DNA from: Tamlana sp. I1
GTDB taxonomy: Bacteria; Bacteroidota; Bacteroidia; Flavobacteriales; Flavobacteriaceae
Direction: 5' to 3'
NCBI RefSeq assembly: GCF_015355625.1
Contig: NZ_JACLAF010000012.1
Location: 62,001-126,000, forward strand
DNA length: 64,000 bases
Numbering within the stretch: the stretch's first letter is position 1; every line of letters begins with the position of its first letter. Position numbers and translations under genes: made by a program. Shown one piece after another: positions 27,032 to 36,488 of the stretch. A model generated the notes under the pieces. That model saw nothing but the letters and a program-made list of their open reading frames with translations, was not told the origin of the DNA and made no database searches.

Positions 27032-28180
27032 TTATTTTGATTGACATAATTTAGTGTAAAATTCAACATTTTCTTTTACAATCACTTTAATATCAAAACG
27101 ATTCAAAACATCTATACGAGCTGCTTCTCCCAATGCTTTTGCTTCTTTCTCATTATTAAAAACCCAGGCAATTTTTTCTGCAATATCTTTGGGCTTAAAA
27201 GGATCAGCTAACAACCCTGTTTTCATATGACTTACAGCTTCTGGTCCTGGTCCTGCTGTAGCGCCTACGAATATTTTTCCTGCCGCTAAAACTTCAAGCC
27301 ATGCTAAAGGCATGGCTTCCATATGACTAGGATAACAACATATTGCCGCTTCTGCAATATATTTAGGCATATCATTATTAGGTAAAACACCCAAAAAAGT
27401 TACATGATTGCGTGATTTCTCTGTAATTGAAGCTTCTAAAATTGGTCGGTAAGGTGTTTGAGTTCCAGGAACCAAACCATCACGTCCAGCGATGTATAAA
27501 TGAACTTCAGGAAAATAGGGAATCAAAAAATCTAAAGCTTGAACCAACTGTCGAATCCCTTTTTTCTCTACCAAGCTCCCTGCAAAAAAAATTGAGTATG
27601 GTTTTACTTTAACCTCATCATCATATTGAAACTTAGTTATATCTACTGGATTATAAATAACATTTATTGGAATATCTCCTAAGCCCACTAAGGCTCGTGT
27701 AGTTTCCTTTACATACTCTGACACTGCTAAAACAGCATCTGCTTTTGCAAACGAACGTTTTTCTTGAATAACTTTCTTTAATTGAGTAGGACGATTTTCT
27801 GCTTTTGCAAAAAAGTGATGTCCTCCGTTCATTCTAATTATATACTTTATACCTTTAATTTTGGATAAAAACGCTAATCCTAATTCCGTTGTTTCTACAA
27901 CATCTATAGGTATTTCTTGATGTCTTTTAACTATTGCTCCGTTTATTGCTTTTGAATTAAAAAACCAGCTTAATCCTTTTATTTGTTTTGGAGCCAAACG
28001 CCAAACATTTATACCATCTACGACCTCTCTTTCTTCTTTCGCTACTTGATTTTTACCAATTACACTTACCTGAACCCCGTGTTTCACTAAAGATTTTCCT
28101 AGTGTCGCTATGAACGTACCAACACCTCCATGCGGATAACCTGGCTTTGGAAATTCGTTCGTAATAAAACAAATGTGCAT
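27032..28180 (-). CDS. Glycosyltransferase family 4 protein
   Basis: A 382-aa GT-B enzyme starting MHICFITNEFPKPGYPHGGVGTF, the glycine-rich acceptor loop typical of GT4. The C-terminal domain has IFFAGSLVEKKGIRQLVQAL and the donor-site stretch EAMPLAWLEVLAAGKIFVGATAGPGPE near residue 280. It probably adds one sugar of the surface glycan repeat. The start codon overlaps by 1 bp the stop of the upstream gene at 28180. Confidence 0.88.
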   Translation of the reverse strand: MHICFITNEFPKPGYPHGGVGTFIATLGKSLVKHGVQVSVIGKNQVAKEEREVVDGINVWRLAPKQIKGLSWFFNSKAINGAIVKRHQEIPIDVVETTELGLAFLSKIKGIKYIIRMNGGHHFFAKAENRPTQLKKVIQEKRSFAKADAVLAVSEYVKETTRALVGLGDIPINVIYNPVDITKFQYDDEVKVKPYSIFFAGSLVEKKGIRQLVQALDFLIPYFPEVHLYIAGRDGLVPGTQTPYRPILEASITEKSRNHVTFLGVLPNNDMPKYIAEAAICCYPSHMEAMPLAWLEVLAAGKIFVGATAGPGPEAVSHMKTGLLADPFKPKDIAEKIAWVFNNEKEAKALGEAARIDVLNRFDIKVIVKENVEFYTKLCQSK

Positions 28181-29568
28181 TATAGTATCTCTTTTGCTAT
28201 TAATTCTGAATTATTTTTTATTGGATGCAAAACAATTTTTTCCATCCATACTTTTCGTTGTCTTCCTATTTCATTGGGGTACTGAATTGCTTTTAAAACT
28301 TGTGTTGCGATACTTTCTCTATTTAAAATCCACCCTACAGCGTCTAAATCCCCCATGCTTCTAAAATGTTGAAATTGATAAATACGTTCTACACTCCAAT
28401 TGGCATCAAACACAGGGTTGTATTTTAAATACAAACAAGGCTTTCCATACATGGTAAAATCATGTGCCATAGTAGATCCTAAATTTACAACAACATCACA
28501 GTGCAAAGCAAGATTTACCTGCATTGAAACATCCTCGTATTTAGAAACATATCCTGTCCATGCCCCTTCTGGAATATGCCATAAGGGATCAATCGCAAAC
28601 ACAAAACCCTTATTAGAATTTATAACTTCATCATAACGATCTGAAAAATCGACTGGACAACGTCTGAAAATAATTTGAATGGTATCGTTATAAGGTTTCA
28701 ATGCTTCTACCACATCGTTAAAATACAACGCATCAAAAGGTGATGTTTTAACATCATCACCACTAAAACACACCCACTGTTTATTTGGGTCTAAACCATA
28801 TTGTTTTGCAAACACAGCTCTGTCCAGTTTTTGGGAGCCATCTAGGTAAAACTCAAACTGAGGTGTCCCTACTAATTTCACCTGTTCTTTTGGTATTTCA
28901 GGATAATAATCAGCCATTTCATTTTTCATCCATTCGCTCCAAACTAAATAAATATTTGCATCAATACACAAACGTGCTTTAGGTAAATTATCCCACGAGA
29001 ATATAGCTGAAACAACTTTTATTTTTAATGTTTTCGCTGCTAAACAAATGGGCATTAAATTGGCTACACGCTGATGGGTTATAAATATAGAATGAGGTTG
29101 TAAGCTGTCTAATTCTGCTCTATAGTTTCCAATTATTTTTTTAGACCAAAACTTTTTACTTTTAGCCTCGAATGCTAAAATTCTATTGTAATCTTTTGCC
29201 AAATACCTTCCTAATAGCATAGCAGCTAGATATAGTGCTTTTAGCTTCATATTTTTATCAGGAAGCTTCCAGTTGCTTAAAATAGTTGGATTTTGCTTTA
29301 GTTTACTATTTCTTAAAAGACGAGCATAGGTGGTTGCTTCTCTATAAAACCGTGTTAAAACCGATTCGGAGTGTAATTTTATTTTCTTATAATCAATTTC
29401 TACCTGATGTAATTCGGACACTTCTTTAAACATTGCTTCCGGAAGTGGCGACCAAATAACAATTTTTACGTTGGTTTGTTTTAAATATGAAATAACCTTT
29501 GAGTAAAGATAGTTTTTAACACCTACCCCATCGGGGACTAGAAATAAGATTTTTTTTTGGTAACTCAT
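28180..29568 (-). CDS. Surface-glycan transferase-like protein, GT-B fold, uncharacterised
   Basis: This 462-aa protein has a GT-B-like pattern without matching a classic GT4. The C-terminal half contains WVCFSGDDVKTSPFDALYFNDVVEAL and VVNLGSTMAHDFTMYGKPCLYL near residue 385, reminiscent of the nucleotide-binding end of CDP-glycerol glycerophosphotransferase/TagB-like or capsule-transfer proteins. The N-terminus (LFLVPDGVGVKNYLY) resembles other polysaccharide-locus proteins. No membrane segment is visible. Its location immediately downstream of neuA makes a nonulosonate or polyol-phosphate transferase possible, but that is inference. Confidence 0.6.
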   Translation of the reverse strand: MSYQKKILFLVPDGVGVKNYLYSKVISYLKQTNVKIVIWSPLPEAMFKEVSELHQVEIDYKKIKLHSESVLTRFYREATTYARLLRNSKLKQNPTILSNWKLPDKNMKLKALYLAAMLLGRYLAKDYNRILAFEAKSKKFWSKKIIGNYRAELDSLQPHSIFITHQRVANLMPICLAAKTLKIKVVSAIFSWDNLPKARLCIDANIYLVWSEWMKNEMADYYPEIPKEQVKLVGTPQFEFYLDGSQKLDRAVFAKQYGLDPNKQWVCFSGDDVKTSPFDALYFNDVVEALKPYNDTIQIIFRRCPVDFSDRYDEVINSNKGFVFAIDPLWHIPEGAWTGYVSKYEDVSMQVNLALHCDVVVNLGSTMAHDFTMYGKPCLYLKYNPVFDANWSVERIYQFQHFRSMGDLDAVGWILNRESIATQVLKAIQYPNEIGRQRKVWMEKIVLHPIKNNSELIAKEIL

Positions 29569-29649
29569 AAATCTCGAAACTGTTTTTGATGATTTAACTT
29601 TAATAAGTCATTTTTCAAAAAACAACCAATTCCAGCAATTCCACACATA

Positions 29650-30348
29650 TTACACTAAATTGTTTTGAATCATTTCCTCTGCCCTTTCCCAATCTGCCAT
29701 CGTATCAATATTTATATATGATGATTTTGGAGATTCAATATAGTTTATAGAGTTACCATATAATGAATTTTGTTTTAGTAAAACTTCTGTTTTAGTGATA
29801 TAAATACTGCCATCTCTATGATATGCTTTTGGCAAATCTTGTCGACGTGAAATAATTGTTTCATCTCCAGTTGCAATGCTTAATTGGTTTTTATCATTGA
29901 CTTTAAATGTCCAATGCGGATTATATTCATGAGGGACTTCTTGAACCGATACTAAAGAATCTGTTTTCGATGCCATAAACTGCTCTAGTGCAGCATCTAA
30001 AAACGTTGTAGTTCGAAAAGGACTCGTAGGTTGTAATATACATACGGCATCGAATGTTTCGCCTTGTGCCATTAAAAACTCCAATACATGCTGTATTACT
30101 GGTAAAGTTGCTGCTTTATCGGTTGCTAATTTAGCTGGTCGTTTAAAAGGTGCAGCAACACCTAAAGATTTTACAAAAGCAATAATAGCATCATCGTCGG
30201 AACTTACAATCAATTTGCTAATATACTTTGATAATACCGCAACATCCGTTGTGTATTGTATTAAAGGTTTTTTTCCTAATTTTTTTATATTCTTATTTGG
30301 TACGCCTTTAGAACCACCTCTTGCTGGTATAACCGCTAAAATTTTCAT
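29650..30348 (-). CDS. neuA: Acylneuraminate cytidylyltransferase (CMP-nonulosonate synthetase)
   Basis: Activates a nine-carbon ulosonic acid to its CMP form for transfer. The 232-aa protein has the CTP-binding IPARGGSKGVPNKNIKKLG at residues 6-24, LQPTSPFR near 105, and the QDLPKAYHRDGSIYIT segment near 168, all typical of NeuA-type enzymes. It is 1 bp from neuC and is followed by an 81-bp gap. The substrate could be Neu5Ac, legionaminate or a derivative. Confidence 0.9.
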   Translation of the reverse strand: MKILAVIPARGGSKGVPNKNIKKLGKKPLIQYTTDVAVLSKYISKLIVSSDDDAIIAFVKSLGVAAPFKRPAKLATDKAATLPVIQHVLEFLMAQGETFDAVCILQPTSPFRTTTFLDAALEQFMASKTDSLVSVQEVPHEYNPHWTFKVNDKNQLSIATGDETIISRRQDLPKAYHRDGSIYITKTEVLLKQNSLYGNSINYIESPKSSYINIDTMADWERAEEMIQNNLV

Positions 30349-30349
30349 G

Positions 30350-31507
30350 TTAATAGGTTATGGTTTTATGAAAAGTTAAAGGTACATCAGCCAAGATATC
30401 AGCAATTTTCTCTCCAGCTGTTCCATCACCATAAATATATGCTTTTTCAATATTTTTGGACATCAGGCGTTCTTGAATTGCTGCTTTAATAGCGTCTTTA
30501 TTATAAGTCACATCTAATACATTTTTTGCGCGCTCTCTTCGATTTTGTCTCGTACCAATATTAACAACAGGGACACCTAAATACGAACACTCCCGAATAC
30601 CTACGCTTGAATTACCGATTAAACATTTGCTATTAATAAGAAGTTTTAAAAAATCGTTGGGTTCCATATTCTTAAAAAAGTGAATATGCTTGGGCTTATA
30701 AATTTCTCTAAAAGCACGAATACCGTTTGATGTCCCATCGGATCCTGCGTCTACGTTAGGCCAAAACCAAAAGGTAGGAATTTCTATGTCGTTTATAGCA
30801 TGTAAGGTCGTTTCTACATCTTTTCTAGCCGATGCATATTCTGTTGTCACAGGGTGTTGCATGACAACCAAATAGCCGTCTTGCCAATTGATATCTTCTC
30901 CAACACCTCCATATTTACTTATGGGATTAAAGTCTAATTTTGGAGCTTGTTTAATGGCTTTTGCCAAATCTATAGAAGGACATCCTGTATTAAAAACCGT
31001 ATGCTCCGCTTCACCCATTTTAATAACTCGTGCTTTGGCTTCTTCGGTTGCAACCAAATGTAAGTCAGCCAACTTAGTATTCGCATGTCTTACTTTCTCA
31101 TCAATATTACCTGTAACTTCACCACCTTGAATATGGATTAAAGGAATATTTTGATAAGATGCTGCTATAGATGTTGCAATAGTTTCAAAACGATCGGCTA
31201 TTGTAATAACAGCATCTGGTTGTAATTTATAAAAAGCATTAGCTAATTCCATAACACCTAACCCCGTAGTTTTAGCCATTGCAGTTGGGTTTTCACCTTC
31301 TAATACCATAAACACTTTATCGGCAATTTTAAAACCATCTTCTTCAATAAAATCTACAGCATTACCATAACGTCCTAATAAAGCAGAACCTGCAACCACC
31401 AATTGCAATTCGAGTTTAGCATGTGCCTGAATAGCTTTTAGCGCCGTTTTAATTCGACTATAAGATGGCCTTGCCGTAATAACAACACATATTTTTCTTT
31501 TGGTCAT
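30350..31507 (-). CDS. neuC: UDP-GlcNAc 2-epimerase, hydrolysing (NeuC-like)
   Basis: A 385-aa GT-B-fold epimerase that releases ManNAc (or a di-N-acetyl analogue) from a UDP sugar, feeding NeuB. Motifs are ICVVITARPSYSRIKTAL at the N-terminus, DRFETIATSIAASYQNIPLIHIQGGE near residue 103, and LIGNSSVGIRECSYLGVPVVNIGTRQ near 300. The hydrolysing type is distinguished from the WecB gene at 34.4 kb by these motifs and by the neu context. A LegG-type substrate cannot be excluded. It overlaps the methyltransferase gene by 4 bp. Confidence 0.88.
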   Translation of the reverse strand: MTKRKICVVITARPSYSRIKTALKAIQAHAKLELQLVVAGSALLGRYGNAVDFIEEDGFKIADKVFMVLEGENPTAMAKTTGLGVMELANAFYKLQPDAVITIADRFETIATSIAASYQNIPLIHIQGGEVTGNIDEKVRHANTKLADLHLVATEEAKARVIKMGEAEHTVFNTGCPSIDLAKAIKQAPKLDFNPISKYGGVGEDINWQDGYLVVMQHPVTTEYASARKDVETTLHAINDIEIPTFWFWPNVDAGSDGTSNGIRAFREIYKPKHIHFFKNMEPNDFLKLLINSKCLIGNSSVGIRECSYLGVPVVNIGTRQNRRERAKNVLDVTYNKDAIKAAIQERLMSKNIEKAYIYGDGTAGEKIADILADVPLTFHKTITY

Positions 31508-32169
31508 GAAAATTTATTTAATTTCCTTAAAACTTTATATTTAAATGAAGTCAAAACTTTTAAATATAAATAATGTGCTCTTTGATAAAAGGTGGGATTT
31601 ACAAAAATCAACTGCCCTCCACCCGACCATTTTTTTTTATCGAACGGGCCAAAGTTTGGGTTTTTATAACCTGATATTACACTTACATATTTATTTCTAG
31701 GGAAAAAGGATTTTACTAAATTAACTTGAGATATTCTATAGCCTTCAATATAAATAATAGCTCTTTCCGAAACACTATTCTTAATGCTTTTTAAAGAATC
31801 ATCACTTCCATCTATAATTATAAAGTCAAACTTAATATCTCTTGGTAAATCTTTTGCCTCGGAAAACAATCTAATATGATTAAATTTATTCTCTAAATTT
31901 TTTGGAAGCTCCTCTAAACAAAATATATTTTTTTCTGTACCATAATAATTCATTTTAAGATTTATTTTTTTTGAAAACTCAATTACTGAATATGACACAG
32001 AACCAATTCCTAAACCTAATTCTAATATATTTTGAGGAGAATACCTTTCAACTAAATTAAGAATTGTTTCAATAGCAAAAAGCCCAGCAATATGTTGATT
32101 CCCTTCTGTATTTGAAAAATGCTTATAAAACTTATATGCTGTTATTTTATTATTCATTCTCCGTTTCAA
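31504..32169 (-). CDS. Class I SAM-dependent methyltransferase-like protein in the neu operon
   Basis: The 221-aa protein has a Rossmann glycine motif ILELGLGIGSVSYSVIEF near residue 38 and an acidic strand DFIIIDGSDDS near 114, as in class I methyltransferases. It is embedded between neuB (20-bp overlap) and neuC (4-bp overlap), so it is translated with the nonulosonate genes and may modify that sugar or the growing glycan. The C-terminus ends with a basic tail. Acceptor and even methyl transfer remain inferred. Confidence 0.65.
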   Translation of the reverse strand: MKRRMNNKITAYKFYKHFSNTEGNQHIAGLFAIETILNLVERYSPQNILELGLGIGSVSYSVIEFSKKINLKMNYYGTEKNIFCLEELPKNLENKFNHIRLFSEAKDLPRDIKFDFIIIDGSDDSLKSIKNSVSERAIIYIEGYRISQVNLVKSFFPRNKYVSVISGYKNPNFGPFDKKKWSGGGQLIFVNPTFYQRAHYLYLKVLTSFKYKVLRKLNKFS

Positions 32170-33184
32170 ATTTGTTTATAAAATTTACATCTTTTTCTTT
32201 CAAAAAAGACCATTTATTTAAATCTACCTTTAAAGGTTTTCCTAAAACTTTTTCGTAATCACAAGCTAAAATACCAAACCCTTTAGGTTTTTTAGTTTCC
32301 AAATCTTCAAAAGTTAAAATATGTCCAGCTTTTAAAGGTTTATTAACCGCTAAAGACTTTTCAAAAATCTGTTTTAAGTCTTTAAACTGATTGTGTTTTG
32401 TTTTATCAATAGGATATAACAACGCCTTCTGAATATTTTTAACCGCTTTAACCAACCGCGTTGTGTCTTCAAAATCCAGAGAGGCTTTAGCATCTGGCCC
32501 AAACATTGCCTTATTGAAAACTACATGAAATTCTATAAACTCAGCTCCTAATGCTACCGCTGCAATACAAGCTTCTATAGTTGCTGAATGATCTGAATAA
32601 CCTACAGGAAGACTATATTTTTTTTTTAACTCTTGAATCACGTTTAAGCCATATTGTTCTGGAGTTGTTGGATAAGCCGTGTAACATTGCATTAAAGAAA
32701 CAGAAACTCCACGCTCTTTTAAAAAAGTAACACTTGTGTCCAATTCAGCGAACGAACTCATACCCGAAGATAAAATAACTGGTTTCTTAGTTTTAGCTAC
32801 CTTTTCTAATAACACTAAATTATTAACTTCTCCAGAACCTATTTTATAACGTTTTACACCTACCTGCTCTAATAAATCTACAGCAGCATTACTAAATGGC
32901 GAACTCATAAACTCAATCCCAACCTCATCGCAATGCGCTTTTAAACTTTTCCATTGATCTAATGTAAATTCCATACGTTTCCAATAATCAAAACGTGTGG
33001 CATCTTGCTTAGAAAATTTCACACGAAAGGGTTCGTGCACACTACTTTCTGCTTCAGCTATATGGGTTTGAAATTTTATAGCATCACATCCTGCCTTAGC
33101 GACAGCATCAATATATGCATGTGCCATACCTAAACTGCCATCATGGGCTTGAGCTATTTCTGCTATGATAAAGGGTGTGTTCAT
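32150..33184 (-). CDS. neuB: N-acetylneuraminate synthase family protein
   Basis: Condenses a hexosamine with phosphoenolpyruvate to make a nonulosonic acid. The 344-aa protein has a TIM-barrel domain (about 1-260; IIAEIAQAHDGSLGMAHAYI, KIGSGEVNNLVLLEKV, PVGYSDHS) and a C-terminal SAF/antifreeze-like domain (about 285-340; FEKSLAVNKPLKAGHIL). The usual HF..D...PGPDHKASL stretch is altered to HVVFNKAMFGPDAKASL, with Ala for His. That places it in a variant subgroup, and Neu5Ac, legionaminate or another product is possible. It is 1 bp from the upstream GT gene. Confidence 0.88.
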   Translation of the reverse strand: MNTPFIIAEIAQAHDGSLGMAHAYIDAVAKAGCDAIKFQTHIAEAESSVHEPFRVKFSKQDATRFDYWKRMEFTLDQWKSLKAHCDEVGIEFMSSPFSNAAVDLLEQVGVKRYKIGSGEVNNLVLLEKVAKTKKPVILSSGMSSFAELDTSVTFLKERGVSVSLMQCYTAYPTTPEQYGLNVIQELKKKYSLPVGYSDHSATIEACIAAVALGAEFIEFHVVFNKAMFGPDAKASLDFEDTTRLVKAVKNIQKALLYPIDKTKHNQFKDLKQIFEKSLAVNKPLKAGHILTFEDLETKKPKGFGILACDYEKVLGKPLKVDLNKWSFLKEKDVNFINKFETENE

Positions 33185-34408
33185 TTACAAATGATTCTTT
33201 ATTGTGATATTAAATTTTTCTTCCGAAACATAATATTTAAGTGCTTCCTTATTAACTAATTTAAGTTTATTTACTTTTCTTAAATTCCACATCGTTAACA
33301 ACTGATTATAAATTTCATCAACATCATTAGTTCTTGCTGTGTAGGGGTAATTATCACCTAACACTCTTAAAGTTTCTGAATTTAATGGAGTTAAGGCTAA
33401 AATAGGTTTCTCAAGAAATATTAAATCTGCTAATTTACCAGGCATAAATGGGCTAGTTTCTGCATCAGCTTCAATGATTAAAGAAATATCAGCCTGTTTA
33501 GTTAATTCCAAGCTTCTTTTATAACTTACTCTTTCTGTTATTATTTTATAATTTAAGTTGTTCCTTTTAATGATATTACTATGTTCTTTAGCCACTTTTC
33601 CTAAAACGGTCAAAACAGCATTTTCCTTTATTTCAGTTTTTGAGTTTATAAATTTTTCAAAAGCTTGAAATAAGCTATCTATTTTCCTTGGCCCTAATAA
33701 TGTACCTGCATGTAAAATATTAAATTTACTTTTATTTAATATTACTAACTGATCGTTTTCATTCGTGGGTAAGTTATTTAATTCAACGCCTATATGCGGT
33801 AGAATAAGAGATTTATTTTTTATTTCAGGAAAACTCTGTTGCATCAAATCTTTTAATAAAAGAGAAGGAAAGGATACTAAAGTTGCCTTCCTTATAATTT
33901 CTTTTGTATAGCCCTCTTGTTTTCTGTAAATTAAATTTCTTTTTTTACGATAAGGATCCGGATAAAGACTCATTGGATAGGGGTCGTGAAAATTAGCAAT
34001 CCATGGGATTTTCGTTTTAACTTGTAACATTGCAAAATGAGGAAGAAAACTAGATCCAGAACCAAGCACTATAATCAATTCAATACCTGAATTTAATAAA
34101 GTACTTTCAATCTCATGCTTCCATGACATTATTTGATTTTTAAACCTTCTATTGTACCCATCAAGAAACGTAGGTATAGCTCTTAATTTTGGTATAAAAT
34201 CTAGAGCTTTTTTTTCATGGATACCATAGGTAATTTCTCTTAACTCAACCCCTTCTAACCAACAAATCGCTAGTGGTTTTTTAAATTTCTCGTAAAGACA
34301 GGTCACATTATGTCCTCCTTTCTTTAATGCTGATATAAAAGTAGAGCTAACAATTCCAGAAGAAGTTTCGTTAATTCTCAATGATTCTGCTAAGACTAAT
34401 ATATTCAT
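33185..34408 (-). CDS. Putative glycosyltransferase (GT-B fold)
   Basis: A 407-aa protein beginning MNILVLAESLRINETSSGIVSSTFISALKKGGHNV, a GT4-like N-terminal Rossmann domain. The C-terminal half has FNILHAGTLLGPRKIDSLFQAFEKF near residue 230 and a weak donor loop ETSPFMPGKLADLIFLEKPILAL near 320. Motif conservation is lower than in the other GT4 proteins here. It lies between wecB and neuB in the same run, consistent with addition of one residue. Confidence 0.75.
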   Translation of the reverse strand: MNILVLAESLRINETSSGIVSSTFISALKKGGHNVTCLYEKFKKPLAICWLEGVELREITYGIHEKKALDFIPKLRAIPTFLDGYNRRFKNQIMSWKHEIESTLLNSGIELIIVLGSGSSFLPHFAMLQVKTKIPWIANFHDPYPMSLYPDPYRKKRNLIYRKQEGYTKEIIRKATLVSFPSLLLKDLMQQSFPEIKNKSLILPHIGVELNNLPTNENDQLVILNKSKFNILHAGTLLGPRKIDSLFQAFEKFINSKTEIKENAVLTVLGKVAKEHSNIIKRNNLNYKIITERVSYKRSLELTKQADISLIIEADAETSPFMPGKLADLIFLEKPILALTPLNSETLRVLGDNYPYTARTNDVDEIYNQLLTMWNLRKVNKLKLVNKEALKYYVSEEKFNITIKNHL

Positions 34409-34413
34409 TCTAC

Positions 34414-35541
34414 TTATTCATTTTCTTGTAATAATTTTTCAATAATTCGATTGATTTTTAATGCAGCTTTACCATCGCCATAAGGATTGCTTTCAATACG
34501 CATAGAATTATAAACCGAGTTATCATCTAGCAATAAATTTGATGCTTTAACTATTTTATCAAATGATGTTCCAACTAAATTAACCGCTCCTAATGTTACA
34601 GCCTCTTCTCTTTCAGTTATATCTCTAGTTACCAATACAGGTTTTCCTAAAGAAGGTGCTTCCTCTTGTACACCACCGCTATCGGTTATTATAAAATAGG
34701 ACATATTCATTAACCAAATAAACACTTCGTAGTCTAAAGGTGCTATTAATAAAATATTCGGGTGTTTTGATAGTAACTTGTAAACAGGTTCTTTTACATT
34801 CGGGTTTAAATGCACAGGATAGATAATTTGTACATCACTTCGTTCTGCTATTTTTAGTAAAGCACTACAAAATGAAACAAACTTATCGCCAAAACTCTCC
34901 CTACGGTGTCCTGTTACTAAAATTATTTTTTTATTAAAATTTAATTCACTTTTAAGTGACTGAATGGCTTCTCTATTCTCATTAATATTTGCAACACCCC
35001 ACAACAATGCATCTATAACAGTATTTCCTGTTGTAAAAACTGATGAAGCTTTTACGTGCTCGTTAAGCACTAAATTATTATATGTTGTAGGTGTTGGTGT
35101 AAAATGAATATCGGCTAAACGTCCTGTTATTTGCCTGTTAATTTCTTCTGGGAAAGGCGATTGTTTATTATAAGTTCTAAGTCCTGCCTCAACATGTCCT
35201 ATTTTTATCTGTCTATGAAAAGCAGCTAGCGCCACTACACTACTTGTTGTAGTATCTCCATGAACTAAAACAAGATCTGGCTTAAAATCATCAAACACAA
35301 CATCTATTTCTGCTAAAATTCGGCTGGCTAACAGATTTAAGGACTGTTTCGGCGTCATTAAATTTAAATCGTAATCTGGAACTATCTGAAAAAACTGCAA
35401 TACCTGATCTAACATTTCTCTATGCTGACCTGTAATACAAACCCTTGTTTTAAATTTGTTATTTGCTTTTAAAGCATGAACGACAGGCGCCATTTTAATT
35501 GCTTCCGGACGAGTACCAAATACCACTAATACCTTTTTCAT
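34414..35541 (-). CDS. wecB: UDP-N-acetylglucosamine 2-epimerase, non-hydrolysing
   Basis: Interconverts UDP-GlcNAc and UDP-ManNAc. The 375-aa protein has KKVLVVFGTRPEAIKMAPVV at the start, CITGQHREMLDQVLQFF near residue 35, GHVEAGLRTYNKQSPFPEEINR near 115, TGHRRESFG near 210 and TDSGGVQEEAPSLGKPVLVTRD near 287: the complete WecB signature set. A UDP-ManNAc dehydrogenase (WecC) is not present in the window. Its product may feed ManNAc residues or other pathways. It is 3 bp from the upstream GT2 gene. Confidence 0.95.
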   Translation of the reverse strand: MKKVLVVFGTRPEAIKMAPVVHALKANNKFKTRVCITGQHREMLDQVLQFFQIVPDYDLNLMTPKQSLNLLASRILAEIDVVFDDFKPDLVLVHGDTTTSSVVALAAFHRQIKIGHVEAGLRTYNKQSPFPEEINRQITGRLADIHFTPTPTTYNNLVLNEHVKASSVFTTGNTVIDALLWGVANINENREAIQSLKSELNFNKKIILVTGHRRESFGDKFVSFCSALLKIAERSDVQIIYPVHLNPNVKEPVYKLLSKHPNILLIAPLDYEVFIWLMNMSYFIITDSGGVQEEAPSLGKPVLVTRDITEREEAVTLGAVNLVGTSFDKIVKASNLLLDDNSVYNSMRIESNPYGDGKAALKINRIIEKLLQENE

Positions 35542-35544
35542 GAC

Positions 35545-36486
35545 TTAAATATTTAGTGCCTTTTTTATTTGCTGCTTAAATTGATAGTTTTTTACTTTCA
35601 GAACCTGTTTGTAATACAACAATCTATATTTAGAAAATATAGTCGTATCCAATTCTAATAAGTTGCTAATTTTATAATACAACTTAAATTCGTTAAAATA
35701 CACAGCTCCTTTTATAAAAAACCTAACAAGCTCTTCTGTTAAAAGGTTATTTGTTTTCAACATCTTTAACACCAGTAATATAGCATTAACATTAGATTCT
35801 CTCCTAATTGGACTTAGCATCTGATATTCGCCCGTGTTTGAATTTGGATGTTTACGATTGTAATATAATGTATTCGATATTTCTACTCCTTCAAGGTCTC
35901 CTTCAGCTATCATTCTAGCATACAACTCCCATTCTTCGGCATACATTAATTGTTCATTAAACCTTAGTTTGCTAAAACAATTAGCTCGCCATAGCACTGT
36001 ACAAGAAGCCATTGGAACTTTATTCATTATAACATCTGAGATATCTAACTTTGAAAGGTTTCTAATAACCTTGCTTCTTTCAAACAAAAATCCTGGCAAT
36101 TTTGTTTTAAAACTTTGTTTTCTATAAAGACAAAAATCACATTGATATTCATTTAACACCCCTAGTGTGGTTTCTAAATTTTGAGGGTGAACAACATCGT
36201 CATCATCAAAAAAAATAATATACTCGCCTTTTGCTAAATCCAACCCGTAATTTCTGCTTCCTGGCAACCCCTTTTTATACTTGTCTGTGCGTTTACAATA
36301 TTTAAACCGCGAATCTTCTTTTATTATAGGTTCTAGAACAGCTTCTGTATTATCGGTACTCCCATCGTCTATTATTATACACTCCCAATTAGCAAAGGTT
36401 TGTTTTTGTATAGATTGCAAGGTTTCTATAATAAAATGGGCTCTATTATAGGTTGCCATGATGATTGAAACTTTAACCTCTCCCAT
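35545..36486 (-). CDS. Glycosyltransferase family 2 protein
   Basis: A 313-aa inverting GT-A enzyme: VSIIMATYNRAHFIIETLQSI at residues 5-25, DDGSTDNTEAVLEP for nucleotide binding, and the DxD-like FFDDDDVVHP near 94. A WRANCF segment and EEWELYARM near 185 complete the acceptor side. It is one of two adjacent GT2 genes separated by 2 bp. Their N-terminal halves are closely alike (both have the IIDDGSTDNT and the GSRNYG/AARNYG loops), suggesting duplication. Confidence 0.9.
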   Translation of the reverse strand: MGEVKVSIIMATYNRAHFIIETLQSIQKQTFANWECIIIDDGSTDNTEAVLEPIIKEDSRFKYCKRTDKYKKGLPGSRNYGLDLAKGEYIIFFDDDDVVHPQNLETTLGVLNEYQCDFCLYRKQSFKTKLPGFLFERSKVIRNLSKLDISDVIMNKVPMASCTVLWRANCFSKLRFNEQLMYAEEWELYARMIAEGDLEGVEISNTLYYNRKHPNSNTGEYQMLSPIRRESNVNAILLVLKMLKTNNLLTEELVRFFIKGAVYFNEFKLYYKISNLLELDTTIFSKYRLLYYKQVLKVKNYQFKQQIKKALNI

Positions 36487-36488
36487 GT

